Source: an uncultured Bacilli bacterium (GTDB lineage Bacteria; Bacillota_I; Bacilli_A; RFN20; CAG-826). Taken from it: a stretch of 63,879 nucleotides of DNA. Location: NCBI GenBank assembly GCA_905235515.1, contig CAJOLV010000009.1:1-63879 (forward strand). The letters are read 5' to 3'. The notes under the pieces were generated by a model. That model had not been told where the DNA came from and searched no databases. It saw only the letters and a list, made by a program, of their open reading frames with translations. Positions within the stretch are counted from its first letter, which is position 1; the number at the start of each line of letters is the position of its first letter. A program made the translations under genes and the position numbers. Shown here piece by piece: positions 1 through 7,891 of the stretch.

Positions 1-1
1 G

Positions 2-232
2 AAAAGTCGTTCAACAATAACTGAGCACATTAATAATATTTTTACCGAAGGCGAATTAGAACAAATGACTTCCGTCGGAATTTCCGACCGAAGTAATCAT
101 AGGCCAGCAAAATTGTATAATCTTGATGTTGTTTTGGCGGTCGGTTTTGGCAATATATTGTTCTGCTCCTCAAACAAAAACTGGATTTTTTGCATCCAGT
201 CTTTGTCGATTATTAATAATCGATGTTGGTAA
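2..232 (+). pseudogene. RhuM-family (virulence RhuM / phage-type) protein remnant, 5' end off window
   Basis: Reading frame 2 is open from the window edge to the TAA at 230-232. Its first ~50 codons contain KSRSTITEHINNIFTEGELE and then YNLDVVLAVGF. These correspond to the conserved core of RhuM-family proteins (a DNA-binding-like region followed by YNLD-hIhAVGaR). After AVGF the expected continuation (R-V-x-S-x-R-G-T-x-F-R) is missing and the frame drifts into unrelated sequence. The 3' end runs over the end of the serpin gene on the other strand. I infer a decayed or 3'-truncated copy. RhuM genes are usually carried on mobile or accessory islands, which fits the neighbouring recombinase. 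The family assignment is from memory of the motif and was not searched. Confidence 0.5.
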
Positions 233-1523
233 CTGTCCCAGAGAATATCACATCGTTATCACTATTAGTAAGGATATAACCAAACTCTTTATCAACGATG
301 AATGTCTCGTAGACATCTGTATAAGGAATCTCGTCTGGTGCAGCCGCGCCCCCCATTGCCATCATGGTTATTGCAGCTCCTTCTATTCCTTTTTTATTTA
401 CATCGAGTTTAGCGATATGTCTGACTTCTTGACAATAAATCGCTATGTCCCCATTCACTAAATTAGTGAAATCACATTTATCAATATCAAATAAATCTTT
501 AACATCAAAATCCTCTATTAACATGTCTTTTAAATCTAAATCACATTCCGCTTTAAATTCTGGGAAATAACATTCTGTATGATAGATTTCTCTTTTAATA
601 TCATCTTTAATGATGAGATTATTTTTATCTAAGACATAATTAAGAGTGTCTTTATTAAAGATATCCTTTAAATCTTTTCCTTCATTTGGTTTAACAAAAT
701 AGAGGCGATAGCCATGATCTGTTTCAGTAAAGAAACTAGAATAATCATCAGTGGTAATAGTCTTACCTAAGAAATGATAGCCATCTAATAATTGTTTTTT
801 AGAAACACTTTTATCCCTATTAGTGAATTCTATATCTTTAGAGACATATTGTAAGTTATCTCCATAATCATTCCATAAATCTTTTAAATATAAAGTATTC
901 ATTAACACTAATAGAGTTAATTCTGAGAGTTTTAATTTTGGATTGATTAACCCTTTAGTTTTATCTTTGATAAATTCTTGAATTGCTTTATTAGAGTTTC
1001 TATTATCTTTATTAAAATCCGCGTGATAGGAATAACAATAATAATCATCTCTTAAAGCATCAAGTCCACTATCAAGGAGAGTGATATCATTATCAATCCA
1101 GATAGAGTTAGTTAATAATAGCTCAGATACTAATTTATCTTGGCTATAAATCTCTCTACTCATTTGATTAAAATACATCTTATAGAATTGATTAAATGAA
1201 TCATAATCAATATCAAATGCTTTTAATAATTCTTCTCTAGTATTATTAGAGGCACTTCTAATCGCTAAACCTAGACATAATTCAATAGATAAAGGAGATA
1301 AAGTAATATTACTATTCTCTTTAAATTCTCTTTTAACAAATGAATCACTTAATCGAGAGGAAAAACCTCTTAACTTATCTTTAAAAGATAAATAATCTTC
1401 ATCTAGATAGTTATATCTCTCAGTGTTTTTCACAGGCTCTCTTAAAAGAGTCATCTTATTAAGATGAGTATGACAACCACTAAGGATAAACACAGATGAT
1501 AAGATTAATAACTTTTTAAACAT
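213..1523 (-). CDS. Secreted serpin (serine-protease inhibitor) lipoprotein
   Basis: This 436-residue protein starts with a lipoprotein signal (MFKKLLILSSVFILSGC; predicted lipidated Cys17). The rest follows the serpin fold: NITLSPLSIELCLGLAIRSA matches helix B/sA, followed by the NTREEL-type helix, and the C-terminus carries the hinge G-I-E-G-A-A-I-T followed by a reactive-centre loop. Counting from the hinge Gly as P15 puts P1-P1' in the Ala run at about residues 393-395, which suggests elastase-like targets. P14 is Ile, bulkier than the usual Thr/Ser, so inhibitory rather than non-inhibitory behaviour is likely but not certain. There is no Shine-Dalgarno site; a TATAAT lies 7 nt before the ATG (possible leaderless mRNA). 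The gene is monocistronic. Confidence 0.88.
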   Translation of the reverse strand: MFKKLLILSSVFILSGCHTHLNKMTLLREPVKNTERYNYLDEDYLSFKDKLRGFSSRLSDSFVKREFKENSNITLSPLSIELCLGLAIRSASNNTREELLKAFDIDYDSFNQFYKMYFNQMSREIYSQDKLVSELLLTNSIWIDNDITLLDSGLDALRDDYYCYSYHADFNKDNRNSNKAIQEFIKDKTKGLINPKLKLSELTLLVLMNTLYLKDLWNDYGDNLQYVSKDIEFTNRDKSVSKKQLLDGYHFLGKTITTDDYSSFFTETDHGYRLYFVKPNEGKDLKDIFNKDTLNYVLDKNNLIIKDDIKREIYHTECYFPEFKAECDLDLKDMLIEDFDVKDLFDIDKCDFTNLVNGDIAIYCQEVRHIAKLDVNKKGIEGAAITMMAMGGAAAPDEIPYTDVYETFIVDKEFGYILTNSDNDVIFSGTVTNIDY

Positions 1524-1530
1524 ATAAAAT

Positions 1531-1559
1531 ATTATACACTCATTAAGACTATATTAAAA
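1531..1559 (-). promoter_or_regulatory. Serpin promoter, apparently leaderless
   Basis: On the minus strand TATAAT (1536-1531) ends 7 nt before the serpin ATG (1523). Initiation at the usual +7 would therefore start at or next to the A of the ATG. The -35 region is weak (TTTTAA-like). No GGAGG-type site is present. Confidence 0.5.
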
Positions 1560-1580
1560 CTAGAGCCATATGACTCTAGT
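1553..1580 (-). terminator. Intrinsic terminator of the 1603-2751 gene
   Basis: ACTAGAG (1559-1565) pairs with CTCTAGT (1574-1580). On the minus strand the hairpin is followed by TTTTAA. It lies 23 bp after the stop of the surface-protein gene. Confidence 0.6.
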
Positions 1581-1602
1581 CTTATTAATTAATAAATATT
1601 AA

Positions 1603-2751
1603 TTATTTAGATTCTTTCTTTCTCTTGATGAAGAAGAATCCACCTAACGCCACTAATGAGATTGTGGAGGCAACCACGATGATGACAACAATACTATTAG
1701 AATTATCATCAACAATTGGATTTATGCCAAAATTTGTTCCAGAAGAAGACCTTCCCAAAAAATTAGTTAACCCAGTATATTTGGCAATAATGTAATCATA
1801 CATTTCTTCTAAAGCATCTAACTCAGAGTGATCATAATCATCAGAGTTTTGCAAGTATGTCTTTGCGTTAGCACTTAAAGCGCTGAATGCAGTATTTTGA
1901 TTAGCCCAAGCAGTTGACATAGCGGAAGGAGCAGCACCAACTGGATTGTTTTTGGTATTTTCGCAAATAGTACTAATTGCGTTAACAAAATCTCTAGCAA
2001 ATTGAAGCGCTTCGTTTTCATATAAAACTTCAAAATAGTACTCATTGGAGCTACCTAATTTGACATATAAATTGAACGCCGCCGTGACATTAACCTCAAC
2101 GTTATTGTTGTCTTTTCTAGCTTGGATTCCATCTAAATCACTCGCACCACAAGAATCAACATCAAGCCAAATATCATTTCCATTAATGGTTAAAACTGCC
2201 TTGACTTCAACATCTTTTATAAAAGTGTAATTTAATAAACTCCATTGTGCGGCGTAACCATATTCAGAATAATTAGTAGTTTCAGACATTGCTGTGCCAG
2301 TTCCCCATGAATTTGCCTCTGTTTTTAAAACCGCAGATACTTCACCAGACGACCAAGTACTGCTTTCATCCCAGTTTGTAATTTTGCAAAGATTCTTTGA
2401 AGCAAAATCTTCTGTATAAGAACTCTTATTCCAACGTATGCCTGTGTTTCCAGGAGAGCAACGATAGAATTCAACAAGACTTAATCCAGTTATATCAATA
2501 GATACAACCCAATAATCTTCAGCTATTTTTTTAGCTTCTGTATAAGTATTAACGGTTCCGTTCCATGTTCCTAAACAAATACTTTCACTGTCCCAGCCAT
2601 CAAAAGCGCTACAATCTAAATAGAATGACTTATAGTTAGTTGCAGCACTTGCTGATTTAACTTCGCCTCTATTTGCCTTGATACCAGCAAATGCACCAAA
2701 GCCCATTGCAGCAGTGACACCTAAAGTGATAAAAACATTTTTAATTTTCAT
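1603..2751 (-). CDS. Surface-anchored protein with starch-binding-like N-terminal region
   Basis: The protein has 382 residues. It has an N-terminal signal peptide ending near S-A-S-A-A (about residues 33-37). A beta-rich, Trp/Tyr-rich region (about 38-160) follows and resembles starch-binding (CBM26-like) modules of Firmicutes. A second sandwich-like part lies at about 160-245. A helical region (about 250-330) leads into LGRS, a ~20-residue linker, one transmembrane helix and an RKKESK tail. The last ~120 residues share their plan with the divergent neighbour at 2989-4215. Start choice: GGAGGAGG lies 6-8 nt upstream of the ATG at 2751. Role inferred: a cell-surface glycan-binding protein. 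No catalytic motif is visible. The CBM assignment is tentative. Confidence 0.7.
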   Translation of the reverse strand: MKIKNVFITLGVTAAMGFGAFAGIKANRGEVKSASAATNYKSFYLDCSAFDGWDSESICLGTWNGTVNTYTEAKKIAEDYWVVSIDITGLSLVEFYRCSPGNTGIRWNKSSYTEDFASKNLCKITNWDESSTWSSGEVSAVLKTEANSWGTGTAMSETTNYSEYGYAAQWSLLNYTFIKDVEVKAVLTINGNDIWLDVDSCGASDLDGIQARKDNNNVEVNVTAAFNLYVKLGSSNEYYFEVLYENEALQFARDFVNAISTICENTKNNPVGAAPSAMSTAWANQNTAFSALSANAKTYLQNSDDYDHSELDALEEMYDYIIAKYTGLTNFLGRSSSGTNFGINPIVDDNSNSIVVIIVVASTISLVALGGFFFIKRKKESK

Positions 2752-2822
2752 TCAGCATTCCTCCTCCAGAGAAAATATCGATGTATAGTAAAATGATCTG
2801 TGTCTCTATTATTTCAAGTCTT

Positions 2823-2935
2823 CACATAAAAATCCACCATTTTTATTTAAAATGGAAAAAAACACGATTTTTCTTTAAAATTTAAATTTTATTTTAGATT
2901 CAGTCTTAACATTTCAGTCGGTGGATTTTTTTGTG
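2823..2935. repeat. Inverted repeat pair between two divergent surface-protein genes
   Basis: CACATAAAAATCCACC (2823-2838) and GGTGGATTTTTTTGTG (2920-2935) are inverted copies matching at 14-15 of 16 positions. The spacer is 81 bp and very AT-rich. Each copy sits upstream of one of the divergent genes, 53-71 nt from its start codon and in the same orientation relative to that gene. It could be a shared operator, or recombination sites bounding an invertible promoter segment, since a master-invertase-type recombinase lies 1.4 kb away. Confidence 0.6.
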
Positions 2936-2988
2936 CATCTATTATACATTAGAGCCATATATTAGCCTTTTTAAGGAGGAAATTTCTT

Positions 2989-4215
2989 ATGAGAAAAAGA
3001 AACATATTTGCAATAGCAATTGCTTCTATGACCTTAGCGTTAGGCGTTGGAGCAGGATTAAAAGTAAACAAAGTTCAAGAAGCTAAAGCTGCGTCAACCG
3101 TTCGCATGTATGTTGATGTTAGTTCTTGGTCAGAAGGAACATGGACAGATGCTAATGCATTAACATATGCTTATGTTGCTGGCGGAACAACAAGTGTTGC
3201 ATGGCCTGGTCAACAAATGACATTATCTTCAGTAACTGGTATCTATTACTTAGATATTTATGATGATGACACAACCGTTAATTTCTTGCGTGTCAATCCT
3301 AACGACAAAACAGGATCTGGCGTTTGGACAAGAGTTGTGAATGAATGGAAATCAGACATTTCATTGCCAAATGATTATTCATCAAAAAACGTGTTTAAAG
3401 TTTATCATTCTGGCTATGATGATTGGACCTATGCTGGTTCTTGGGATTATGTTGAACCATCGGTTTCTGACGGAGCTTACTTAAGAGGAGACTGGACCAA
3501 CGGATGGAGTACAGCCGGACAAAAAGCAATGACAGCAATTACAACTGGAACAAAATATTCAATCGACAACGTTGCCTTAGGCGCTGGCGGAACAGTTAAA
3601 ATGGTTACATTTTCTCGTGGCTATATTTCTTGGGCACAACCAGGAACAGTTTCTTCCACAAACAGCGACAAATTCCCTGCGGCTAAAGAGGAATCAATGA
3701 ATAATGTTACAGTTACAAACGCTGGTGTCTATACAATTGTTTTACAAAAAAACAACGATGTTTGGGATTATACATTCACTGGATCACTCCCTGCCGAATA
3801 TGTTGCCGCAGTTGAATTCTGCGATGATTTTAAAACATCAATGGGCAAGTATTGTCCAGTTACAGGAAGCGATGGTAATAAAGGTTTAGCAAAACTAGAA
3901 AGCGAATGGTCTGATTTTGCAAATAGATTTAATAATGCAAGCTTTGCAAATTCCCGCCCATATTTAACAGATGCAAATCCATCTGATGCAACTTTCATCG
4001 AATTCCAAGAAAGATATGATTCCATTATGGGCGATTATTACAGTTCCTTGAGCTCATACAATTTCTTAGGTAGAAGTTATACTCCAGCCAACACAACTAT
4101 TGAAATGGTAAACAATCAAACCAACACAGTCGCTGTTGTTGTGATTATTATCTCCACTATTTCTTTAGTGGCCTTAGGCGGATTTTTCTTCATTAAGAGA
4201 AAGAAAGAAAACTAA
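2989..4215 (+). CDS. Surface-anchored protein with starch-binding-like modules
   Basis: The protein has 408 residues. The signal peptide is followed by A-K-A-A-S. The first module (about 36-155) contains AWPGQQMT and IYYLDIYDDD, typical of CBM26-like starch-binding domains. The second module (about 160-265, AYLRGDWTNGW...) resembles SusE/SusF-type or starch-binding sandwiches. A cysteine-containing helical domain (about 270-355, EFCDDFKTSMGKYC) and FLGRS follow, then a transmembrane helix (ISTISLVALGGFFFI) and an RKKEN tail. The anchor is nearly identical to that of the divergent gene at 1603-2751. RBS AAGGAGG (2973-2979) fits the ATG at 2989. TATTAT at 2940-2945 is a plausible -10. Function inferred: surface starch or glucan capture. 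No enzyme motif was seen. Confidence 0.72.
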   Translation: MRKRNIFAIAIASMTLALGVGAGLKVNKVQEAKAASTVRMYVDVSSWSEGTWTDANALTYAYVAGGTTSVAWPGQQMTLSSVTGIYYLDIYDDDTTVNFLRVNPNDKTGSGVWTRVVNEWKSDISLPNDYSSKNVFKVYHSGYDDWTYAGSWDYVEPSVSDGAYLRGDWTNGWSTAGQKAMTAITTGTKYSIDNVALGAGGTVKMVTFSRGYISWAQPGTVSSTNSDKFPAAKEESMNNVTVTNAGVYTIVLQKNNDVWDYTFTGSLPAEYVAAVEFCDDFKTSMGKYCPVTGSDGNKGLAKLESEWSDFANRFNNASFANSRPYLTDANPSDATFIEFQERYDSIMGDYYSSLSSYNFLGRSYTPANTTIEMVNNQTNTVAVVVIIISTISLVALGGFFFIKRKKEN

Positions 4216-4239
4216 TATATAGATTATATCAATAACGAA

Positions 4240-4266
4240 GTGGACCTCTTCAGAGGTCTACTTTTT
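4240..4266 (+). terminator. Intrinsic terminator of 2989-4215
   Basis: GTGGACCTCT (4240-4249) pairs with AGAGGTCTAC (4252-4261), with one G-U pair, followed by TTTTT. Confidence 0.85.
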
Positions 4267-4267
4267 A

Positions 4268-4290
4268 TATAGCCCACTACTATGGCTATA
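4268..4290 (+). promoter_or_regulatory. Palindrome and promoter upstream of the recombinase gene
   Basis: TATAGCC (4268-4274) and GGCTATA (4284-4290) form a perfect 7-bp inverted repeat. The right arm overlaps TATAAT (4287-4292), a likely -10 for the recombinase. This may be an autoregulatory or recombinase-binding site. GAGGTG at 4302-4307 is the ribosome-binding site. Confidence 0.4.
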
Positions 4291-4313
4291 ATCTAGGTAG
4301 TGAGGTGATATAT

Positions 4314-4913
4314 ATGGTGTATGCCTATTTAAGAGTGTCTACTGATACTCAAACTGTGGAGAACCAAAGATATGAAATTAATAGATATGTAGAATCTAAA
4401 GGACTAATTGTGGACCACTTTGTGGAAGAGAAGATATCTGGTGGAAAAGAAGTATCTAAAAGGAAATTAGGTAATCTGTTAAGAAGATTAAAGAAAGGAG
4501 ATATCTTAATTGCTAGTGAGATATCTAGACTCGGGAGATCGTTATATATGATTATGGATATCCTTAATCTTTGTATGGAAAAACAAGTACTAGTGTTCAC
4601 TATTAAGGATAACTTCCATTTAGGGGATGATATTGAGTCTAAAGTTTTAGCCTTTGCCTTCTCTTTATCCGCGGAGATAGAGAGGAGATTAATATCGCAA
4701 AGAACTAAAGAAGCTCTATTAAGAGTGAGAAGTGAAGGAAAAATATTAGGAAGGCCTAAAGGTAAGAAGAATAATCACTCTAAAGTATTAGATAGATTAG
4801 ATATCATCAAAGACTTATTTGATAAAGGGCTACCAATATCTAAAATTGCTAAAAGAGTAAAACTACACCCTAATTCGATATATAAATTAAATTTAAATAA
4901 ATTTAATGGCTAA
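4314..4913 (+). CDS. Serine recombinase of the master DNA invertase (Mpi-like) type
   Basis: This 199-residue protein starts YAYLRVSTDTQTVENQR, with the catalytic Ser in the YxRVS motif. DILIASEISRLGRS carries the conserved Arg/Asp segment of the resolvase/invertase domain. FSLSAEIERRLISQRTKEAL is the E-helix, and GRPKGKKNN leads into a short C-terminal helix-turn-helix. Length and order are those of small invertases such as Mpi of Bacteroides fragilis, which flips capsule promoters. The ATG at 4314 is preferred over the upstream GTG at 4305 because GAGGTG sits 6 nt before the ATG. Possible substrate: the inverted repeats at 2823-2935. This is inference. Confidence 0.85.
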   Translation: MVYAYLRVSTDTQTVENQRYEINRYVESKGLIVDHFVEEKISGGKEVSKRKLGNLLRRLKKGDILIASEISRLGRSLYMIMDILNLCMEKQVLVFTIKDNFHLGDDIESKVLAFAFSLSAEIERRLISQRTKEALLRVRSEGKILGRPKGKKNNHSKVLDRLDIIKDLFDKGLPISKIAKRVKLHPNSIYKLNLNKFNG

Positions 4914-4917
4914 TTTT

Positions 4918-4944
4918 TTAGCACTCTACTTGACTAAGTGCTAA
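4918..4944 (+). promoter_or_regulatory. CIRCE element (HrcA operator) overlapping the htpG promoter
   Basis: TTAGCACTC (4918-4926), a 9-bp spacer and AAGTGCTAA (4936-4944) match the CIRCE consensus, with one change in the right arm. TTGACT (4930-4935) inside the spacer and TAAAAT (4952-4957) form a -35/-10 pair 16 bp apart, so HrcA bound here would cover the promoter. The htpG RBS follows at 4992-4998. Confidence 0.92.
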
Positions 4945-5003
4945 TTGCGATTAAAATTAATAATGAAACTAGTCCTCTCCTTGAACTAGCGAAAGGAGTT
5001 TTT

Positions 5004-6923
5004 ATGAAAGAAATTAAAAAATTTGAAACAGAAAGTAAAGAATTACTCAACTTAATGATTAATTCGATTTATTCCAACAATGAGATTTTTTTAAGAGAAT
5101 TAATCTCTAATGCCTCTGATGCGATTGATAAATATAGATATTTATCATTAACTAGCCAGGGCCAAGTGCCATTATTAGAGCATTCTATTTCTATCTCATT
5201 AGATAAAAAGAATCGTACTATTACTATTTCTGATAACGGCATTGGTATGTCTAAAGATGATTTAATCAATAATTTAGGTACGATTGCTAGAAGTGGTTCT
5301 AAAGATTTTATGAACAAAATCAAAGAAGCAAAAGAAAAGAAAGACTTAGATATTATTGGCCAATTTGGTGTTGGCTTCTATAGTGCTTTTATGGTTGCTT
5401 CTAAGATTGATGTTTTAACTAAGACTTATGATGGCCAAGCTTATCTATTCTCTTCTGATGGAGAAGATAGCTATTCTATTGAAGAAGCGGATAAAAAAGA
5501 TAACGGCACTTCTATCACTTTATATTTAAAGAAGTCTAGTAAAGAGATTGATTATGATAAATATCTAGAAGAATATGAAATCAAAGATTTAGTGAAACGC
5601 TACAGCGACTACATCAGATATCCAATTAAAATGATGTGCACTACTACTAAACCAAAACTAGATAAAGATGGTAATGAGATTAAAGGTGAAACTGAGCAAG
5701 TTAATGAAGAACAAACCCTTAATTCAATGATTCCTCTTTGGAAGAAAAATAAAAAAGATGTCAGTGAAGAAGAATTAAATAAATTCTATAAAGATAAATT
5801 TATGGATTATGAAGATCCTCTTATCTCCTTATTTATTAATGTCGATGGAAAGATTACTTATAATTCATTATTATTCATCCCTTCTCATATCCCTTATAAC
5901 TTATATAGTGAAAATTATGAAAAAGGATTACAGTTATATTCAAAAGGTGTCTTTATTAAAGACAAAGCCCCTGAACTTATCCCAGATTATTTAAAATTTG
6001 TCAAAGGTTTAGTGGATTCTCCAGACCTCAATTTAAATATTTCTCGTGAGATTTTACAACATTCACCAATCATGAGTAAAATTGCTGAAAATGTTGAGAA
6101 AAAGATCGTTGATAAATTAAAAGAAGTCTTAAAAGAAGATAAAGAAAAATATATTCAATTTTGGAAAAACTTTGGAGAGCATATTAAATATGGTATTTAC
6201 TCTACTTATGGAAGTAAAAAAGAACTCCTTCAAGATATCTTATTATTCCATTCTTTAAATAATAATGATGAATATATCACTCTTGATGAATATAAAAATA
6301 AGATGTCTAAAGAGCAAAAAGCTATTTATTATGTCTCTGGAGAAAATCTTGATGCAATCAAGTTATTACCACAGATAGAAAGATATAAAAAGCTTGGTTA
6401 TGATGTTTTATTACTCGATCAAAGAATTGATGAATTCGCTATCATGATGATGCACGATTATGAGAAGGTAGAATTTAAATCTATTACTGATGATGCAACT
6501 AATGAAATCAGTAAAGAAGAGCAAGAAAAGATTGATAACACTACTGCGGATAATAAGAGATTACTCGATAATATCAAAGAGGGATTAAAAGACGAAATAG
6601 ATGATGTGGTTATTTCCTCTAAATTAGTCGATTCACCACTTTGTTTAAGCACAAAAGATGGTCTCTCCTTAGAAATGGAAAAGACATTAAATGATCAACC
6701 TGGTAATGAAGAAAAAGTGAAAGCTAAAAAAGTATTAGAGATTAATCCAGATCACGAATTATTTAAAGCCTTTTCCTCTATTCAAGAAAATGATGATTTA
6801 GTTAAAGATTATGCATCTATATTATTAGATGAGGCAATGTTATTAGAAGGTAGAGAAATCGCTAATAAAAAAGAGTTTGTCAGAAAACTCAATGAACTAA
6901 TGATTAAAGCGTTTTCTAAATAA
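5004..6923 (+). CDS. htpG: Hsp90-family chaperone HtpG
   Basis: This 639-residue ATP-dependent cytosolic chaperone has all the GHKL ATPase signatures. These are the N-terminal NEIFLRELISNASDAIDK helix with the catalytic Glu and the ADP-binding Asn, DNGIGMSKDDL, GTIARSGS and GQFGVGFYSAFMVA. The middle domain contains LNISREILQ and the dimerisation domain follows. The ATG at 5004, seven bases after AAAGGAG, starts the canonical MKEIKKFETE. The longer GTG-initiated frame from 4938 begins inside the CIRCE element and is rejected. Expression should be heat-inducible through HrcA (see 4918-4944). Length is normal for the family. Confidence 0.97.
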   Translation: MKEIKKFETESKELLNLMINSIYSNNEIFLRELISNASDAIDKYRYLSLTSQGQVPLLEHSISISLDKKNRTITISDNGIGMSKDDLINNLGTIARSGSKDFMNKIKEAKEKKDLDIIGQFGVGFYSAFMVASKIDVLTKTYDGQAYLFSSDGEDSYSIEEADKKDNGTSITLYLKKSSKEIDYDKYLEEYEIKDLVKRYSDYIRYPIKMMCTTTKPKLDKDGNEIKGETEQVNEEQTLNSMIPLWKKNKKDVSEEELNKFYKDKFMDYEDPLISLFINVDGKITYNSLLFIPSHIPYNLYSENYEKGLQLYSKGVFIKDKAPELIPDYLKFVKGLVDSPDLNLNISREILQHSPIMSKIAENVEKKIVDKLKEVLKEDKEKYIQFWKNFGEHIKYGIYSTYGSKKELLQDILLFHSLNNNDEYITLDEYKNKMSKEQKAIYYVSGENLDAIKLLPQIERYKKLGYDVLLLDQRIDEFAIMMMHDYEKVEFKSITDDATNEISKEEQEKIDNTTADNKRLLDNIKEGLKDEIDDVVISSKLVDSPLCLSTKDGLSLEMEKTLNDQPGNEEKVKAKKVLEINPDHELFKAFSSIQENDDLVKDYASILLDEAMLLEGREIANKKEFVRKLNELMIKAFSK

Positions 6924-6958
6924 CATTTAATTCCATAGTAACCTGTATTAAATAATTT

Positions 6959-6987
6959 AGGGATCTCACTGAGATCCTCTTTTTTAT
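6959..6987 (+). terminator. Terminator of htpG
   Basis: GGATCTCA (6961-6968) pairs with TGAGATCC (6970-6977; the loop opens by a few pairs), followed by a T-rich run (TCTTTTTTAT). Confidence 0.85.
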
Positions 6988-7026
6988 ATCTACACTACTT
7001 TGTTTTGAGTTTATAATGTTATTGAT

Positions 7027-7434
7027 ATGGCGGATAGCGAAAACAAAAAAGAATATATTAATCCCACTAATGCAGTACTTTTCATTTTGCATTTCTTAGT
7101 ATTAGGTGTTTGGTTTTTACCTTTAGGTAAAATAACTGATAGCATCATCTTTTCTGGATACAAATTAATATTTGATAAAGATGTGCATCTTGATTTATAC
7201 ATTTGTATCTTTATTTTTCATGTTGTATCAATGTTTTTATCATTAGCGGGGGATTACAAAGTTGTTAAATGTATTACGCTTCCACTATTGTTGTTTAATT
7301 CAATTACTTCAATCGTTATTTTATATACCCAAGGTTTTATAGTGACATTTTGGGGATATTTAGTAATGGCTTTATACATGATTTGCATAGGTTTTTCTAT
7401 ATATGATTTATGCATTAGAGATGAAAAAAGTTGA
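7027..7434 (+). CDS. Small polytopic membrane protein, unknown
   Basis: The protein has 135 residues with about four hydrophobic segments, near residues 15-35, 58-75, 83-100 and 105-125, separated by short polar loops. It starts with a charged MADSENKKEYINP. I do not recognise a family. No Shine-Dalgarno site precedes the ATG. Instead TATAAT (7012-7017) ends 9 nt before it, so the mRNA would have a leader of only a few bases. It ends with TGA at 7434. It sits alone between the htpG terminator and a poorly defined stretch of short ORFs. Confidence 0.6.
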   Translation: MADSENKKEYINPTNAVLFILHFLVLGVWFLPLGKITDSIIFSGYKLIFDKDVHLDLYICIFIFHVVSMFLSLAGDYKVVKCITLPLLLFNSITSIVILYTQGFIVTFWGYLVMALYMICIGFSIYDLCIRDEKS

Positions 7435-7657
7435 GGTTCATTATGAAAAAGATGTTAAATATGGTGGGGAATGGGAAAGTTTTGTCCCTGTCACTACTGA
7501 TAGAGAGAATCCATCTACATATGATGCTTTATTAGCCTTTAATGGAGCGGTTAGCACGATGTTCGCTAATGTGTTTAATATTGAAGTGGTTAATGGTCAT
7601 AAATCTACTGGTACTGCTATGAGTGTGTGTTGGCTCTGGTTCTGGAATTACTTCTGA
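7421..7657 (+). CDS. Doubtful short ORF
   Basis: An 78-residue frame starts at the ATG at 7421 (MKKVEVHYEKDVKYGGEWES...), inside the end of the preceding gene. The part to about 7625 reads like ordinary protein. The last ten codons are antisense to the proline/glutamate linker of the lipoprotein on the other strand. No RBS is apparent. It may be a fragment of a gene inverted or broken during rearrangement. No function can be given. Confidence 0.2.
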   Translation: MKKVEVHYEKDVKYGGEWESFVPVTTDRENPSTYDALLAFNGAVSTMFANVFNIEVVNGHKSTGTAMSVCWLWFWNYF

Positions 7658-7759
7658 TTCTTCTTCATCTTCTGGAAGAGGCACTTCAGGTGCTTCTCCA
7701 CAACCAACTAAAGCAGAAATAGATAAAACTCCAATGGCTAATTTGATTAATGTTTTCAT
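7532..7759 (-). CDS. Small lipoprotein, probably truncated
   Basis: The protein has 75 residues. It begins with a good lipoprotein signal (MKTLIKLAIGVLSISALVGC, Cys20), then an acidic Pro/Glu linker (EEESEVIPEPEPTHTHSS), then about 30 residues with no recognisable fold before a stop. The signal plus linker looks genuine and is preceded by a purine-rich RBS-like stretch. The short tail suggests that the functional domain has been lost by frameshift or deletion. Confidence 0.45.
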   Translation of the reverse strand: MKTLIKLAIGVLSISALVGCGEAPEVPLPEDEEESEVIPEPEPTHTHSSTSRFMTINHFNIKHISEHRANRSIKG

Positions 7760-7865
7760 ATATATACCCCTATCACTAACCTATTTCATTATAAATTGTC
7801 TTATACATATATTTCAATAATATGAAGCGCGTATACATATATGAGAACTAAATAGTTATAGGTTA

Positions 7866-7891
7866 AAAGAAAAGAGCACTTTGCAGTGCCC
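7866..7891 (-). terminator. Terminator of the TrpXYZ-like ABC operon
   Basis: On the minus strand GGGCACT (7891-7885), a 4-nt loop and AGTGCTC (7880-7874) are followed by TTTTCTTTT. The hairpin starts directly at the stop codon of the ATPase gene. Confidence 0.85.

Noticed and set aside
4938..5003. N-terminal extension of HtpG starting at GTG 4938
   Set aside because: The start lies inside the CIRCE element, has no RBS, and would add 22 residues before the canonical MKEIKKFETE start.
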